This document shows positions 1-14,700 of a stretch of DNA of 64,000 nucleotides, piece after piece (positions within the stretch are counted from its first letter, which is position 1; every line of letters starts with the position of its first letter). The notes under the pieces were generated by a model. It worked only from the letters and a program-made list of their open reading frames with translations, searched no databases and was not told where the DNA came from. The stretch is from positions 181,001 to 245,000 of the forward strand of contig JAODUO010000075.1 in assembly GCA_025642075.2 (NCBI GenBank), in the 5' to 3' direction. Origin of the DNA: Ridgeia piscesae. Lineage: Eukaryota; Annelida; Polychaeta; Sabellida; Siboglinidae. Both the position numbers and the translations under genes were made by a program.

Positions 1-63
1 ATCGGACAAAGTAATACCTAATTAGGACTATTTTTAAATTACTTTTTTGTGTTTTCCTCTCAG

Positions 64-188
64 CCCACCCGTCATTTACTGTGACCCCAAAAGACAAGAT
101 TGTAGGGGTCGGCCGCCGAGTGTCCTTTCGCTGTGAGGTCACAGGTAACCCTCCGCCGGCCGTCTTCTGGAGCAAGGGCAATAACAAG
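64..188 (+). CDS. robo: robo exon 1 in window: first half of Ig4
   Basis: Acceptor ctctcag and donor AAG|gtagga. Starts with two bases of a split codon and ends in phase 0. Encodes HPSFTVTPKDKIVG, then the first Ig cysteine (SFRCEVTG) and the core tryptophan (VFWSKG). Confidence 0.9.
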
Positions 189-3100
189 GTAGGAACCCCA
201 ACCCACTGTTAACACACAACGTCTATAGTTGATGCAGGGCAGGTGGACACCATGACACACCCGTACAGCTGCCTCCTATACGGGTCTGGTCTACAGCACT
301 GATTCTGTCCTTAAATAATGTGACCTGTAAATAGTTTAAACAACGTCTTCAGTTTGTTGAAAAACGTGTGTATACGTTTGCTTACATGGTGTAGTAATCA
401 ATTTTGACTGTTAAAATTTTTAAGTGAACAAAACTTCAACATTCAACCCACTGAACGTGTCAGTCACATGGTGTGTGGGAGGGCCAGAAAGTGAGCAACA
501 TCAGCAGGGTACCACATCATGTGACATGAACAGTCAGCAACACCAGGGCAACAATACACAATCAACAACATCAGGGCAATAATACACAATCAACAACACC
601 AGGGCAGTAATACACAAACAATCAATAACACCAGGGCAATAATACACAAACAATCAATAACACCAGGGCAATAATACACAAACAATCAACAACATCAGGG
701 CAATAATACACACAAAATCAACAACACCAGGGCAGTAATACACAAACAATCAACAACATCAGGGCAATAATACACAAACAATCAATAACACCAGGGCAAT
801 AATACACAAACAATCAATAACACCAGGGCAATAATACACAAACAATCAACAACATCAGGGCAATAATACACACAAAATCAACAACACCAGGGCAGTAATA
901 CACAAACAATCAACAACATCAGGGCAATAATACACAAACAATCAATAACACCAGGGCAATAATACACAAACAATCAACAACATCAGGGCAATAATACACA
1001 CAAAATCAACAACATCAGGGCAATAATACACAAACAATCAACAACATCAGGGCAGTAATACACAAACAATCAATAACACCAGGGCAATAATACACAAACA
1101 ATCAATAACACCAGGGCAATAATACACAAACAATCAACAACATCAGGGCAATAATACACACAAAATCAACAACACCAGGGCAGTAATACACAAACAATCA
1201 ACAACATCAGGGCAATAATACACAAACAATCAATAACACCAGGGCAATAATACACAAACAATCAACAACATCAGGGCAATAATACACACAAAATCAACAA
1301 CACCAGGGCAGTAATACACAAACAATCAACAACATCAGGGCAATAATACACAAACAATCAATAACACCAGGGCAATAATACACAAACAATCAACAACATC
1401 AGGCAATAATACACACAAAATCAACAACACCAGGGCAGTAATACACAAACAATCAACAACACCAGGGCAATAATACACAAAAAATCAACAACATCAGGGC
1501 AGTAATACACAAACAATCAACAACATCAGGGCAATAATACACAAAAAATCAACAACACCAGGGCAGTAATACACAAACAATCAACAACATCAGGGCAATA
1601 ATACACAAAAAATCAACAACACCAGGGCAGTAATACACAAACAATCAACAACACCAGGGCAATAATACACAAACAGTCAACAACACCAGGGCAATAATAC
1701 ACAAACAATCAACAACACCAGGGCAGTAATACACAAACAATCAACAACACCAGGGCAATAATACACAAACAATCAACAACACCAGGGCAATAATACACAA
1801 ACAATCAACAACATCAGGGCAATAATACACAAACAATCAACAACACCAGGACAACAATACACAAACAATCAACAACACCAGAGCAATAATACACAAACAA
1901 TCAACAACGTCAGGGCAATAATACACAAACAATCAACACCACCAGGGCAATAATACACAAACAATCGACAACATCAGGGCAATAATACACAAAGAGTGAA
2001 CATCACCAGGGCAATAATACACAAACAATCAACAACACCACGGCAATAGTACACAAACAATCAACAACACCAGGCAATAGTACACAAACAATCAACAACA
2101 CCAAGGCAATAATACACAAACAATCAACAACATCAGGGCAATAATACACAAACAATCGACAACATCAGGACAATAATACACAAAGAGTGAACATCACCAG
2201 GGCAATAATACATAAACAATGAACACCACCAAGGCAATAGTACACAAACAATCAACAACACCAGGCAATAGTACACAAACAGTCAACAGCATCAGGGCAA
2301 TAATGCACAAACAATTAACAACACCAGGTCACAAACAGTCAACAACACCAGGCCAATAATACACCAACAATCAAAACCAAGGCAGTAAAACACAAACAAT
2401 TAACAACATGAAGGCTATAATACACAAACAATCAACACCAAGGCAATAACACACAGACAATCAACAACACCAAGGTAATAACACACAGACAATCAATGCA
2501 ACAACACCAAGGCAATAACACACAGACAATCAACAACACCAAGGCAATAACACACAGACAATCAACAACACCAAGGCAATAACACACAGACAATCAACAA
2601 CAGCATTTTGTATCCAACACAGCTGTGCCTTTGCAGCTAAGCTGTACAGATGTGTCATAACAAATTGTTGTTGTCATTGTGATGCTGTTGTCGCGCGCAA
2701 GTGACCTTTCAAAAAAGTGGTAGACGTCACTAGACGACCACTTAATTAAGTTACGAGATCCCCACACTTGTGGTATCTCTTTGACATTATTGATGCTTGA
2801 GGATTTAGGCACAAAAACCTTTCTTATTATTAAGTTTCTGGTGTCAGTGTCGGGCAGAGTGAAAGATCACATGTGTGGATATCGACAAAACTGTCAAAGC
2901 TTGTCCAGGCAGAAACTGACACAATATGAAACCCCACATCATCATTACATGTACCAGCAAATATAAATGCATTTTGGATTGTGTGGAGCACTTGTAGATG
3001 ATAAGACTGTTTTGTGGGGTATATCGAGTTTGTTGCATTATTGTAAATGGATAACAAATTTATTATATGTTGAATTTTATTATGTAAATGTTGTAATTGT

Positions 3101-3472
3101 ACTGGTTAAAAACATTATGTAAGCTTTCCAAAATAATCAGAGCTACTCAGAGTAGTAACAAAAAACCTGTGTAACACTGTGGACAATTGCTTTGTGACGT
3201 AACATATGGTGCAAACCCAAGAATTGGTTAGAAGCTTTATCAAATTTTGAAAAACAAATAGTGTTATTCTTCTTCCAAAGGGTTGTCAATTAATCTGTGA
3301 AAGGTTGCCTGCCACACATGCGTGTGCATCAGTGTGTGTGCACACACACGCACACGCACACGTGCACACACAGACACACACACATACAGACATGCACATA
3401 GACACACGTGCGCGCGTCGCACACGCACGCTCACACACTCACACGCACACACGCACACACGCACACACGCAC

Positions 3473-3511
<39 letters not shown>

Positions 3512-5637
3512 CACACTTGTCCTCACTGACATGGTCCACCTTGCAGGACCTGATGTTTCCGCACCAGGACCGAGGTCGGTTCTCAGTGACAGAGTCGGGG
3601 ACTTTGGTGATAGAACCAGTGCACATGACAGACGCGGGTGACTACATTTGTCAGGCCCTCAGTGTCGCTGGCAGTGCTTACTCCAGGGCGCGACTTCAGG
3701 TCAAAGGTGAGTACTCCGGGTTAAGGTTAAGTACTATGGGTGAGAGTTAAATACTTCCGGTGGGGTGGAGTGGTTACTGACATTTAGAGGTAAGTACACC
3801 AAATCAGAGGGGTGTATTTATTCCATATGACAGCTGCATACTCCAGGTCAAGGATAAATACTCCAGCACTGGGGTAAGTACTACAGGTTGAATACTCAAG
3901 GTCAGTGGTGAGTACTCCAGGGCGAAAACTGTTTCTGTGCTATAGTAATATTAATAAGTATATGTAAACATCGACTGCATAATTAGTTAGTTAAGCAGTT
4001 CTATTTCATGAGAGTTAGTAGTTGCCATGACAGAATGGAATCTGATGACCTGACCCTGTTTTTCTGTTGTAGATGTTGACCCTCGACCTCCTCCCATCAT
4101 ACACCAGGGTCCCCAGAACCAGACACTTCCTGTTGACAGTGTTGCCATGATGGTGTGCTCCTGCAGTGGCAGCCCAAAGCCAGCGATTCGCTGGTACAAG
4201 AACAACGTCCTTCTGCGCATGTTCGATGCAAGAATCACTGTCCTTGACTCAGGCACTCTCCAGATATCTGGTTCGTCAGATGTTGTGTACTTGATCAAAC
4301 ACTAAAGTAGGAACTTTTGTATTCAGAAGGTTTTTGGGTGCTGCCTTTGGAATTTTCTCCTTAGTGGTGTAGTACTAATGGTATTTAAATTCATATTTTG
4401 GATATGAATGTATCAATAAATTTATGTTGCCAAGTCTTGACCTATGACCTTGATATGGGTTTCAAAAGCTATCAAATTGTGAAAAGCTGTTAAAAGTTTG
4501 AAAGTCGTCATGTTGTTTTTGAATGTTTACACGGAGTATGTAGTTTTTATTCTTAACACTTGTGGGGTTTGTTATTACGGTACTTGTTATATGCCGGTGT
4601 TGACTTGTAGGGCTGCGTCTGTCGGACACGGCCATGTACACATGCAAGGCTTCGAGCGAGACGGGTGAGACAACGTGGAGTGCAGCACTTACCGTCGAAT
4701 GTGAGTCGCAGTTTTGAGAAGGCCTGCCACTGGTGAAATTGTGTAAATAACAAACAACCTGCACGCTTAGAAAGAACCACTTTTGTCTTGTGTGCAAATT
4801 ACATGATGTGTCTGTACAATAACACGCCAGAGGTCTGTAAACCAGTGGTGCGCAGTTGTAAAGAGATGATTTGTTATCACAATTGCAGTATGAATTTACT
4901 TTAAAAATTGTGATCTGAATCATTAAATTTATTATTGTTGCTAGTAGACAGTATATATACTTTTGTAAAAGTAGTAAAAGTAGCATATGACATATTAATT
5001 AGCCAATTTTCTTATGTATCATTGTTGATTCTGCTGCAGCTCCAACCAATCCCGCGGTGATCTTCCACCGAACCCCTGAGCCGTCCACATTCCCTGGTCC
5101 ACCCTCCAAACCTGAGATCAGTGACATCACTGAGACCACGATGACATTGTCATGGAAGGCCAACACGAACCACGGAGCCTCCCCTGTGTTTGCCTACACC
5201 GTCGACTACTTCAGTCATGAAACAGGAGAGGTTTGTTCACTTGGATTTTGTTAAATTTCAAGCAAAAAATTGTAGCAATTTTTGGCATTAAATTTTTAAT
5301 ATTACATATGGTGGTATTTATTTTGTGTATTTTATATTACGGAATCACACTTGTTTACGAAAAGATATTTTTCTTTTCAAACAAACTATTTTATATTACC
5401 GGTATACTTCAGCAGTGTTATCACTATTATATAAATTTTTCTATGCTTTATGCCTGACAAAACTACTGTTATTATAGCATATTGCCCACTTTCGAAAATG
5501 TATTATCTAATTTGTTTAAGTAGTTTCGTTGATGTAAATTTTTTCATCATCTTATAAACCTTTTAAATGGACTTTTATATGTATTATGTTCATACTCAAA
5601 ACTTGGCATTACCTATGGTTCTGAATATATATGTATA

Positions 5638-5698
<61 letters not shown>

Positions 5699-5712
5699 CA
5701 TGTACATATACA

Positions 5713-5796
<84 letters not shown>

Positions 5797-8700
5797 CATA
5801 AAATATATATGTGTGTGTGTGTATCAAGTGCTGTTACTCATAATGAGCCTGTTGTAGGGTTGGATTGTCGCGACAGACAGCGTGGAGGAACAGAGCTACA
5901 CAGTGAGGAACTTGCGGCCTGACACCGTCTATATGTTCCTTATCAGGGCCCAAAACTCTCACGGACGCAGTCTGCCAAGCCAGGTGTCCGTGCCTGTCAG
6001 AACCAAAGGTTGGTTTCCAAAATATTTTACAGTTTGATTCCAGTTCCCAAGCTTGGAAATGTGTTCACTGCATTGATCTTAGAAAGAGAAGCTAAAAGTT
6101 CACACATCATTCCGATTTCTCTGTCTTTGTTCTTTGAAGAAGTAAATTGCCTATTTTTGTATTACAGTGTACCATGAATTGTAATTTAAATTTTCGGTGA
6201 CATAAAGATTAAAAATTTTTTTTTGAATAAATCATTGTAGTCTGTAAAATGTAAAAAATACCTGTTTACAAATTTTTGCCCGATCACTATTTTATAATGT
6301 TTTTGAAACTTATTATGTAACAAAAAGGCATTGTGTTGATTAGTTGTAACAATTATATAACTTGTTATTCATTCAGGCGGCACGGGTGTGCGACCAACCG
6401 TGACCCCATATGACCTGCAACTAGTTGCGGAGAAACTGAGTGGTCATGTGGTACAGATGAAACAGCCAGAGGCCATCAGCTCTACAGCGGTCAAGATCAG
6501 TTGGGAGGTCAGTGCAGTGGTCAGTTTTCTTCAGTTTCTACCATGTATGATGGTCTGCAACATTTGGTGTCAGAAGTGGGATATTGCAGGATATGTGAGG
6601 ATACTCACAGAGATATGCAACAGTGACATTCCTTTAAATTATGGCACATTACATCACATATCTTGCTTATCCTGGCTTTCTATTACTGGCAGTGGCTGTT
6701 AACAATTCTCACCATCTTGTCTGTCAGGTGAGAAAAGCACTGCGTTACATCGAAGGCTTCCACATCAAGTACCGTGTGTTGCCCGGCTCTGACCAGCGTC
6801 GTGCTGACCAATCGTACAGTGGACGGATTGAGTACACGATCGAGACGGTAACTGGGAATGGGGCGACAATGTATGTGCTGCGCAACTTGCACCGATTCAC
6901 GTGGTACGAGATCCGCGTGCAGCCTTTCTACAGCAGTGTGGAAGGACCTGCAAGCAATATCATCAGAGTGCGCACATTCGAAGACGGTTAGTACGACAGA
7001 TGTGAAGACATCAATGACTTGTTGCTCTCTCTCTCTCACCTCTGTAACATCACATTTGTAATAGGTTCTACTCTTCCTACAATGCCTTAGTTCACTCATC
7101 CGTATAAAGACGTTCCTGACTGTTGATAATAGTCTGTGTGTGTACGGTAGTTCTGGTGCAGTGGTTGTTATATGTCTGAGACATTCACATGGTGTCTACT
7201 ATGAGTGAGTGTTTTGAGTAATCCTATGCACTGGATACTGTACTGAATAAAAACCTAGCTAGTCCGCTCACATGTGAAATGTGAAACCAACAATGTTACT
7301 AAACGGGTTGACGTGAATTGGACAGAATAAACCGCCTTGACCAAACTTGACTGCGGCATTGGAAAGTTTAATATAAATTATCACAAATGATAGACTATAA
7401 AATTGTAATATGTCTGATAACCATATGTTATGTCCTTGTACTGCATTAAGTTATGTGCTGTTACTTACCTTCATGTAAGCAACCATCGTGTTTACAAGCA
7501 TTGCTTACTCCTGTAAGAAAACCTGTCCAGCGTCGATCATCTGGTTCTGATTAAATTTTGTGTCCCTATAGTTAATACAAACGTTGGGAATAGGGATTTT
7601 TCTGTAGCTGCACTTACTCTTTGGAATATGCTTCCTTCCAATGTTAGATCAATTGAAAATATTGCCAAATTCTGCCTTTATTTAAAAATGAACCTTTATA
7701 GCCTTGCCCATCCACCATAGCTTCTTGATGTATCAATCCATCTGTTGACAACGGGAATGTTTATTGACTTTGGTATTGATCAACTCTTTCATATTGATGT
7801 GCCTGTGAGTTTGGCTTCCCAAGATTTAGGCACAATAAAAGTTGTGTTATTATTATTGTTGTTTTGTTTTTGTATTGTTTACATCATGAGATCTCTTCTT
7901 CCAGTTCCTACAGCGCCACCACAGAAGGTCGAGGTAAAGTTCGAGAAGAATGGAACGCTTCATCTGTCATGGCAGCCACCCCCTGTCAGTGAAATTAACG
8001 GCCCTATAAGAGGCTATAAGGTAAGGCTTCATCTTTCGTGGCAGCCACCCCCTGTCAGTGAAATTAATGGCCATATAAGAGGCTATAAGGTACAGCTTCA
8101 TCTTCGTGACAGCCACCCCCATCAGCGAAATTAATGGCTTTATAAGAAGCTATGTAGTAAAAGACTTCATCAACTAACTAAAATGCCCAGAGTGTCCATT
8201 TGTGTTGTCTTTGGAATGTCTCTCTTAGGTAAAACAATGATCAAGTAAAGCCATGTTCACATGTACTGTTGATGAAGGAGAGAGTGGTGTGTTTATTGGC
8301 CTCCAGTGACAGAGGCCTTGTGTCTGTTCCACCATTGAATTAAGTACAGCCGGAGCAAATTATGTCATTGTGCTGTTTTAAAACTAACCACATAGTACAT
8401 AAACTTATCTAATTATGAAGAAATAGTCACTATTCACCATAAACTGTCTACAGTCAACATACCTTTACCCAAGTTTCAACTTTGAATTACACTTGCTGTT
8501 TCAGATATTCATTTCTGGAAATGAGTCAAAGTTCAACCGTGAGATTACGACAAATGCCAGCACGTTCCGCGTGACTGCACAACACCTGGTACCGGACATG
8601 GTCTACCGAGTCCAGGTGCTTGCTTGGAACAAGATGGGGGATGGTGTGAAAAGCGTCCCTCTGGTTCTAGGTCAGTGGTCAAGTTTACTCAAGGTGGCGT

Positions 8701-11700
8701 GGCACTCACTAAAAACAGTTTAATAAGTTGAAATACTGTGGATATAAAACAGTATTAAAATATCAGTATAAAATCAGTATTAAAATGTATTTATTTGTTT
8801 ATTTTTCAATTCTAAAGTGTTATAAATTTGATGGTATCACAAGATAGCTGCTTTGGATTTTGCACATCACAATGAAAGTATTAACATAATCATTATTACA
8901 CCATATTCAGTGCAGTTAAATGTACAAATGTTCACAGCCACAATGTCAGTGGCAACTGTTTTTCCACATCATTCATGCCATGTTTCTATGTCTTACAAAT
9001 ACTTTCCATGGTTTTAACCAGGGACCTATTTTGTCCCATAAAATATAGCCTGTAAAATACGTAGTTTGGAGACTCTCTTTACCAAAGTTTGCGATTGATT
9101 CTTTTGTTAATGTGTCTCCAGGCGACAAAGACGGAGGTGGCCTGATGAGGGGCATTGTGGGACAGCCGTGGTTTATTGCGACATTGATCGGCATCATAGG
9201 GGGCACTCTTTGGCTCGCGCTGTGCATATTCAGCATCTGGTTGTACAGAAAGAGACGGGCGGGGAAGAAAGTGAAGAAGAACGGCTCACTCGGTGGTGAG
9301 ACACCCCTCGTATAGCTCCTACAATCCATTTATCCTCTTGCCTATCGTATTCCCTCATAAAAAGACAGAACAACAACCTTTCACAAACAAGCTAGCATGT
9401 CGGAAAATAGTAAAAATCTGGACAAAAGAAATTTTGAATTGCTGAAGGAGTTTTGTTGTTATTTTTGATGTACACAAACCAGTGGCGTGATCTCTGCTGC
9501 CTCTATTTGGTATGTTAGGCCAGTATATAAAGTCGCACATTAAACGTTTAACAGTTTTTCTTTCTTTCTTAACTGCTATAAATCACAACATTGCAATCTT
9601 TCTAATTTACTGATTTTGTTTTGCAGCCCACAAGAATGACCCACAGTCAAGGTACACACCTACTGAAACTTTACTACCCGGTAGTTCAGTACTTGATTGC
9701 ATGCATAGACAGTTACTAAATCATGGACAATTATATTAGGAAACAACAAGAATGTGGTGAATTTCCTACATGCAAGAAACTATTTGTTTACATGCATATG
9801 AAACGTACATAAATCAGTCGATGTTACAGTGATGACAGGTTTCATTTTACTTTGCATGATTTCAGATTTAGTGTAAAATATTTCACAGTTTCTTAAATTT
9901 ATTACGCCAATGAGCAGTTGTGTTCATAACTTGAAAATGAATTTGTTCAGCTGTAATTTATTGTCTTTGTTGTCATAATGAGTTTGATGTTTCCCACACA
10001 GACTAGGTACCTACCTGAATACGCCTAATTACATGCAGAAAGATATTGCAAACCACGGTAAGCAGGCATGTTGTACTGTGAGACGGAAGTTGACGAAACA
10101 TTCACAAAACGTTGTGTTTATAAATGACGAACATCAAAGCACTCTTGTCTAGATTAAGAAAGTCTGAAACTCGTAATATGTAACTTCAGCTTGCAAGTTT
10201 TGTGAATGTTCCGATAATCTTCCAACTTGTGTGATCGATACTCATCGATGTTGTTTGTCTTTGCAAAGGTTAGAACAGATTTCAAATCAGACTGCTCTGT
10301 TGAGTGACAGCTGTCAATCAGGGTCAGCTGGTGACCAAGGCAACGAGGCTGCTAGTGGCCAGCCACGTAAGATATGACACATCATTCTACCTCGTTGCTT
10401 CGGTGCCTTTGGTGGATTGGTGTATGCTTGATGCATATATTAGTAGGTTCCAATACCTTCGGTTGCAGAGGAAGTAGTGGAAAGTGCTTTTTCAGAGACA
10501 ATTGTGTATTAGTATATTTGGGAAGCTAGTTTATTAGATCATCTAGTTATAATAAATGGACCGTGATTAGTATATAAATAAATATTTGAAACGTATGATT
10601 GTAACTTATTAAGATTAATTAAGTGACATAAATGGTACAGTTAACGTGAGCATATGCTGTTGGTTCTTGTCAATAACATAACTTGTTTGCTCTGCATCAG
10701 TGGACAATGATTAAGTTAATAATGCTGGATCATAAAGTGGACATATTATGAAGTAGTGTCGTTGCTTGTACCCTCTATGCCTTACCACCAAGGCCAGTGG
10801 TAGGGTTTGTGGTGTTGGTATCTAATGGTACAGGATGTCTAATGTCTAACAATTGAGCACGCTAACAAGAATTGTTCACTCAAGGTGGCTTGATTCATTG
10901 GCATTACATTTTGCTAAGTATGTGACGCAACTGATTCATAAATATGTTAACGTGTTTGCATACTTTACTGAATACAATTCTCTTTTTAATTACAAAGATT
11001 GCCTCTGTGCATGTATATGGTGACATCGTCTGATGTACCAGTGGTGTCGTCTTGGGAAGTAGAACACAAGTTGAGACAGTCAAGTTAATGAATAAGTTAC
11101 TGTTGGATACTTGGATATGATAGAAAGAATTGTGCTCAGTAATTGTTAATAATAATAATACTATGTTCTGAAACAATGTATGCCTGTGAAGACAGTGTTT
11201 GTCAATGCAGTTCCTTTGTGTTATAGTGGCTTTATGGCTTGGGCATAGTGGAATAGAACATGATTGCTAAGGAATGATAAGTACTGCTTAGCTTCACAGA
11301 TAGGGTGCTTCTAAGGTTTGGGAAGTCAGTGCCGTAAATGAGGAAGACATCAACATTCAAGTTGCTTTTATAATTTTGTATTTTTACATCGAATTCACTT
11401 GGCTGTGTTTTATGAGTTAATCTAGCTAGAAGTATTCTATTGGCTGTAATATATTCTAGGCTATAAATATACATTGCAAATAATTCTTAATCAAAACAAC
11501 GTATTGTGAATCTTATTTGTGAATCTTAACCCCCACTTGTTGTACGCTGGTGCACCTAGTTTCTGGCTACTGGTGGCTGTGTAAACAACTACAACATTAC
11601 GTCTGGGCACGTGGTGGTCTGGTCATCACAGCGTATGTTGGAGAAATATGAGAAGCTACAGTGGCGCCATCTATGGAGCGGGACAGCTATTAATGCTATT

Positions 11701-14700
11701 GCGGATATGAAAACTAGGCAGCATGGTAGATAATATCTTGGCAACCACGCATTGAGAGACAAACGCAGTCTCTACGGACTGTAGTTTTGGAAGACATTTT
11801 AGATTTCCCAGAAACAATTCTAATGAATCATGAATACGATGTGTTGTGTTAGTTTTGTTATTATATATATGTATGTATATATTTTATTCATTTGTTTGTC
11901 AGAGAAGCCAGAGCTCATAAATGTTATGAGTTCAGATGTGACTCTTCTGCAGCTTCACACTAATATCAACATGTGTTAAGTTGTCTTTGTTGGTGAATCA
12001 ACTTTATGCCAATGTGTCTTCTAGTGGAAGCCCTGCGTCCAGACGTGGCGAATGTGATGGGGCAGGGGGTGGACGCCCCCTCCAAGGAGAACCTCTACAA
12101 CACCCCCGAGATCCCCTCCATACCCATGAAGACATTCTACAACAGGGGTAACCACGGAGTCGCCCCATACGCCACAACCACTCTCATCAGCAACCCCCAC
12201 GAGGCACATGGGTCCGGGAACGCTTTCAGACCCATAGACGCTGACCACCCCCAGAACAGTGGGTCGGGGGAGAGTGGACGGGGTCAAGGCGAGATGAACT
12301 GGGCTAATGACAGCAGCACGGATAACAGCCGCTCTAACATGGGTAAGTGGGGCTTAGAACAGGATGTTGTATTCTCGAGCCTGATATTCTTATGAACCGT
12401 TTAGCAAAATTTTGCTCTTTAAAACCAATTTTGCTCTTTAAAACAGATTTCGCTCCATAACAGTGATTGGAAATGGTGTCCTCAGTGATCTGGTGTCACA
12501 TGGAAGCGCCCTTGGTGATCTGGCATTAATTTTCTGCATTAAGCGTTTATTAACTTTGTGAAACTGTTCTCTGGAATCAACAGATCATTGCAGGACACTT
12601 TCTCTGAAGATTTCTTACTAATTTTGCATATAAAAATACAAAGATGGTCTAACAAAAATTTAGACTCAATATTTTTTCTGTGGGTTTCTCATTGAACATA
12701 TTGACCAAATATTGACACAAATTACCTTGAAAACCATAGGCTGTGTTCCTGGAATTCAGCACCCTATGCAGGTCATGTTTAATCAGTGTGATGTACGTAC
12801 TGCAAGCTGCGCGCAGCTGTTGACATTTGTGAGCTAATCTGTATGTTTACATTGAAAGTTGACACATCAAACCAGGGAATTAACGAGTAAAATGTCGGCA
12901 GCTGCCATCTTCCTTTGTGTGGTATTTCATTGCTTCCTCTCTAGAGACACTTCTGGGTCTGATGTTAGGCATTCCCAGTTTTTCAATGTGTGAATTTGTG
13001 TTTGTCGTGTTATTGCAGAAGCTGGGTATTTGCAACAGGATGGTGCTCTAGAGAGCGAATATGAAGGTGTAAATGCAGGTAAGGATCTTGTCTTTTTGCT
13101 TATATTTGGTATTCGTGGCGCTGAAAGAAAAATCGTAAATAGTTTTTTTCGAACACTGTGCACTTGGATCACTGGTTAGCAGATGTAATGAATCGTGTGG
13201 AAGGTTTTGGGTTGTGGTGTAATATCTGCGATAAATGGAATTGCTTCACAGTTATTTGATAAAATATTGATTAATTCAAGAGTTAATTATTTAAAACAGA
13301 ATTATATATTTATTGATAAAACTTTACCATACACTGACACCACGTATGTTGTTACAGGGGAGCAGGAGCCCATGCTACAGCGAAGATACGGCTCACCCAA
13401 TCACCCCGTTCTCTTCCTACCCCCGCCACCAGAACACCCTCCTCCAAGTGACATTGGTACACCCCCTGACTCCCCCCGCAATTCATTCATCTCACCCTCT
13501 TCGGGGTACGACAGTAACCGAGGGTTCCGACCATACCCTCGGCGAGGTGGTCATGAGGGTGCATGTTACGCACCCCGTAGTGATTACTCGGACAATGACA
13601 GACATCAGGGGTCACGACCCCACGATGGTCGCCCCCATCACCCCAGACATGGCAGCGAGAAACGCCTTGGTAACACGGACACAATGGGTTCGCATAATCG
13701 CGGCAGCTCACCAAAATCAAAGGATGCGTTGTCTCCAAACATGTCACATTACGCGCTTCAGAACGACCCCCGGTCGTATTCGCCCCGAGCTATGAGCGAA
13801 CCGGAACGGGGCCCCACGCCCCCGGTAAGGGCCTACAAGCTTGTCCCAATCCGGGACAATGACATTCACAGGGCCTATAGTGATACGGACGGTGCCCCCG
13901 TGCCCCCTTTGCGGATGCTCTCAGGGGGACATTCGCCCCCTTCGCCGGCACCCCTTGACCCTATGATGGACCGCGGGGTGCAATCGTCACTGCCCAGTTT
14001 AGCCAATGAGTGCACAAACAGGTACGAGTCTAGTCCGTCTCTTGTGTGCATGTTTATGTCAGGCTTGCAATTTTTATATTGTGGGAGTTTAGGATTATAA
14101 TATTTATGGTTTCTGTTACCACACATGTGTAAGAAATATGTGTAATTACTCCCCAAATAAACAGTAAAAGTTCTTTTTCAAGGCCAGGTAGAATAATTTT
14201 TTGGTGACACCTTTTAGAAAATACCTATTGGATCTGGGGGAAAATTAGTTTAAAGAAGTCATATAATGACTTTTCAAAGAAGAAACACTTGCATGAACTA
14301 ATCCTTTGTGACACTACTTTGTGATTGAGACATGGTAATATAAATTACACTGGTAAACATTTTTGCTTTTAAAAATCAAAGTGTTTACCACATTTTGAGG
14401 GATGGGTTGAATCGGTAATAAAAGCAGAACAGTTTTATGACTGCAAATTTATTAAACAAACCTTTAAATGGATACTCCAGTCAGTGAGAGATTCCCAGTA
14501 TAAATGTATATATGTATAATATATTGATTGTGCATAGTAATTGTGCACAACAATTGTCATTAACCAATTAATTATAGTATAATTGTACCAAAAAACATGC
14601 TTGGATTCAGAGTGCTGCCATCTTCAGGCACAGAACCAGTGACTGCTTACATCACTGGCGCATGCACTTTCAAACATTTTACGTCTGTCCAATGGTATTT

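Noticed and set aside
3264..3641. Cys/Val and His/Thr frames around Robo exon 2
   Set aside because: Microsatellite translations; only the part from 3547 is a true exon.
13487..14156. Minus-strand and alternate-frame ORFs over Robo exon 17
   Set aside because: GC-rich shadow frames of a genuine coding exon.
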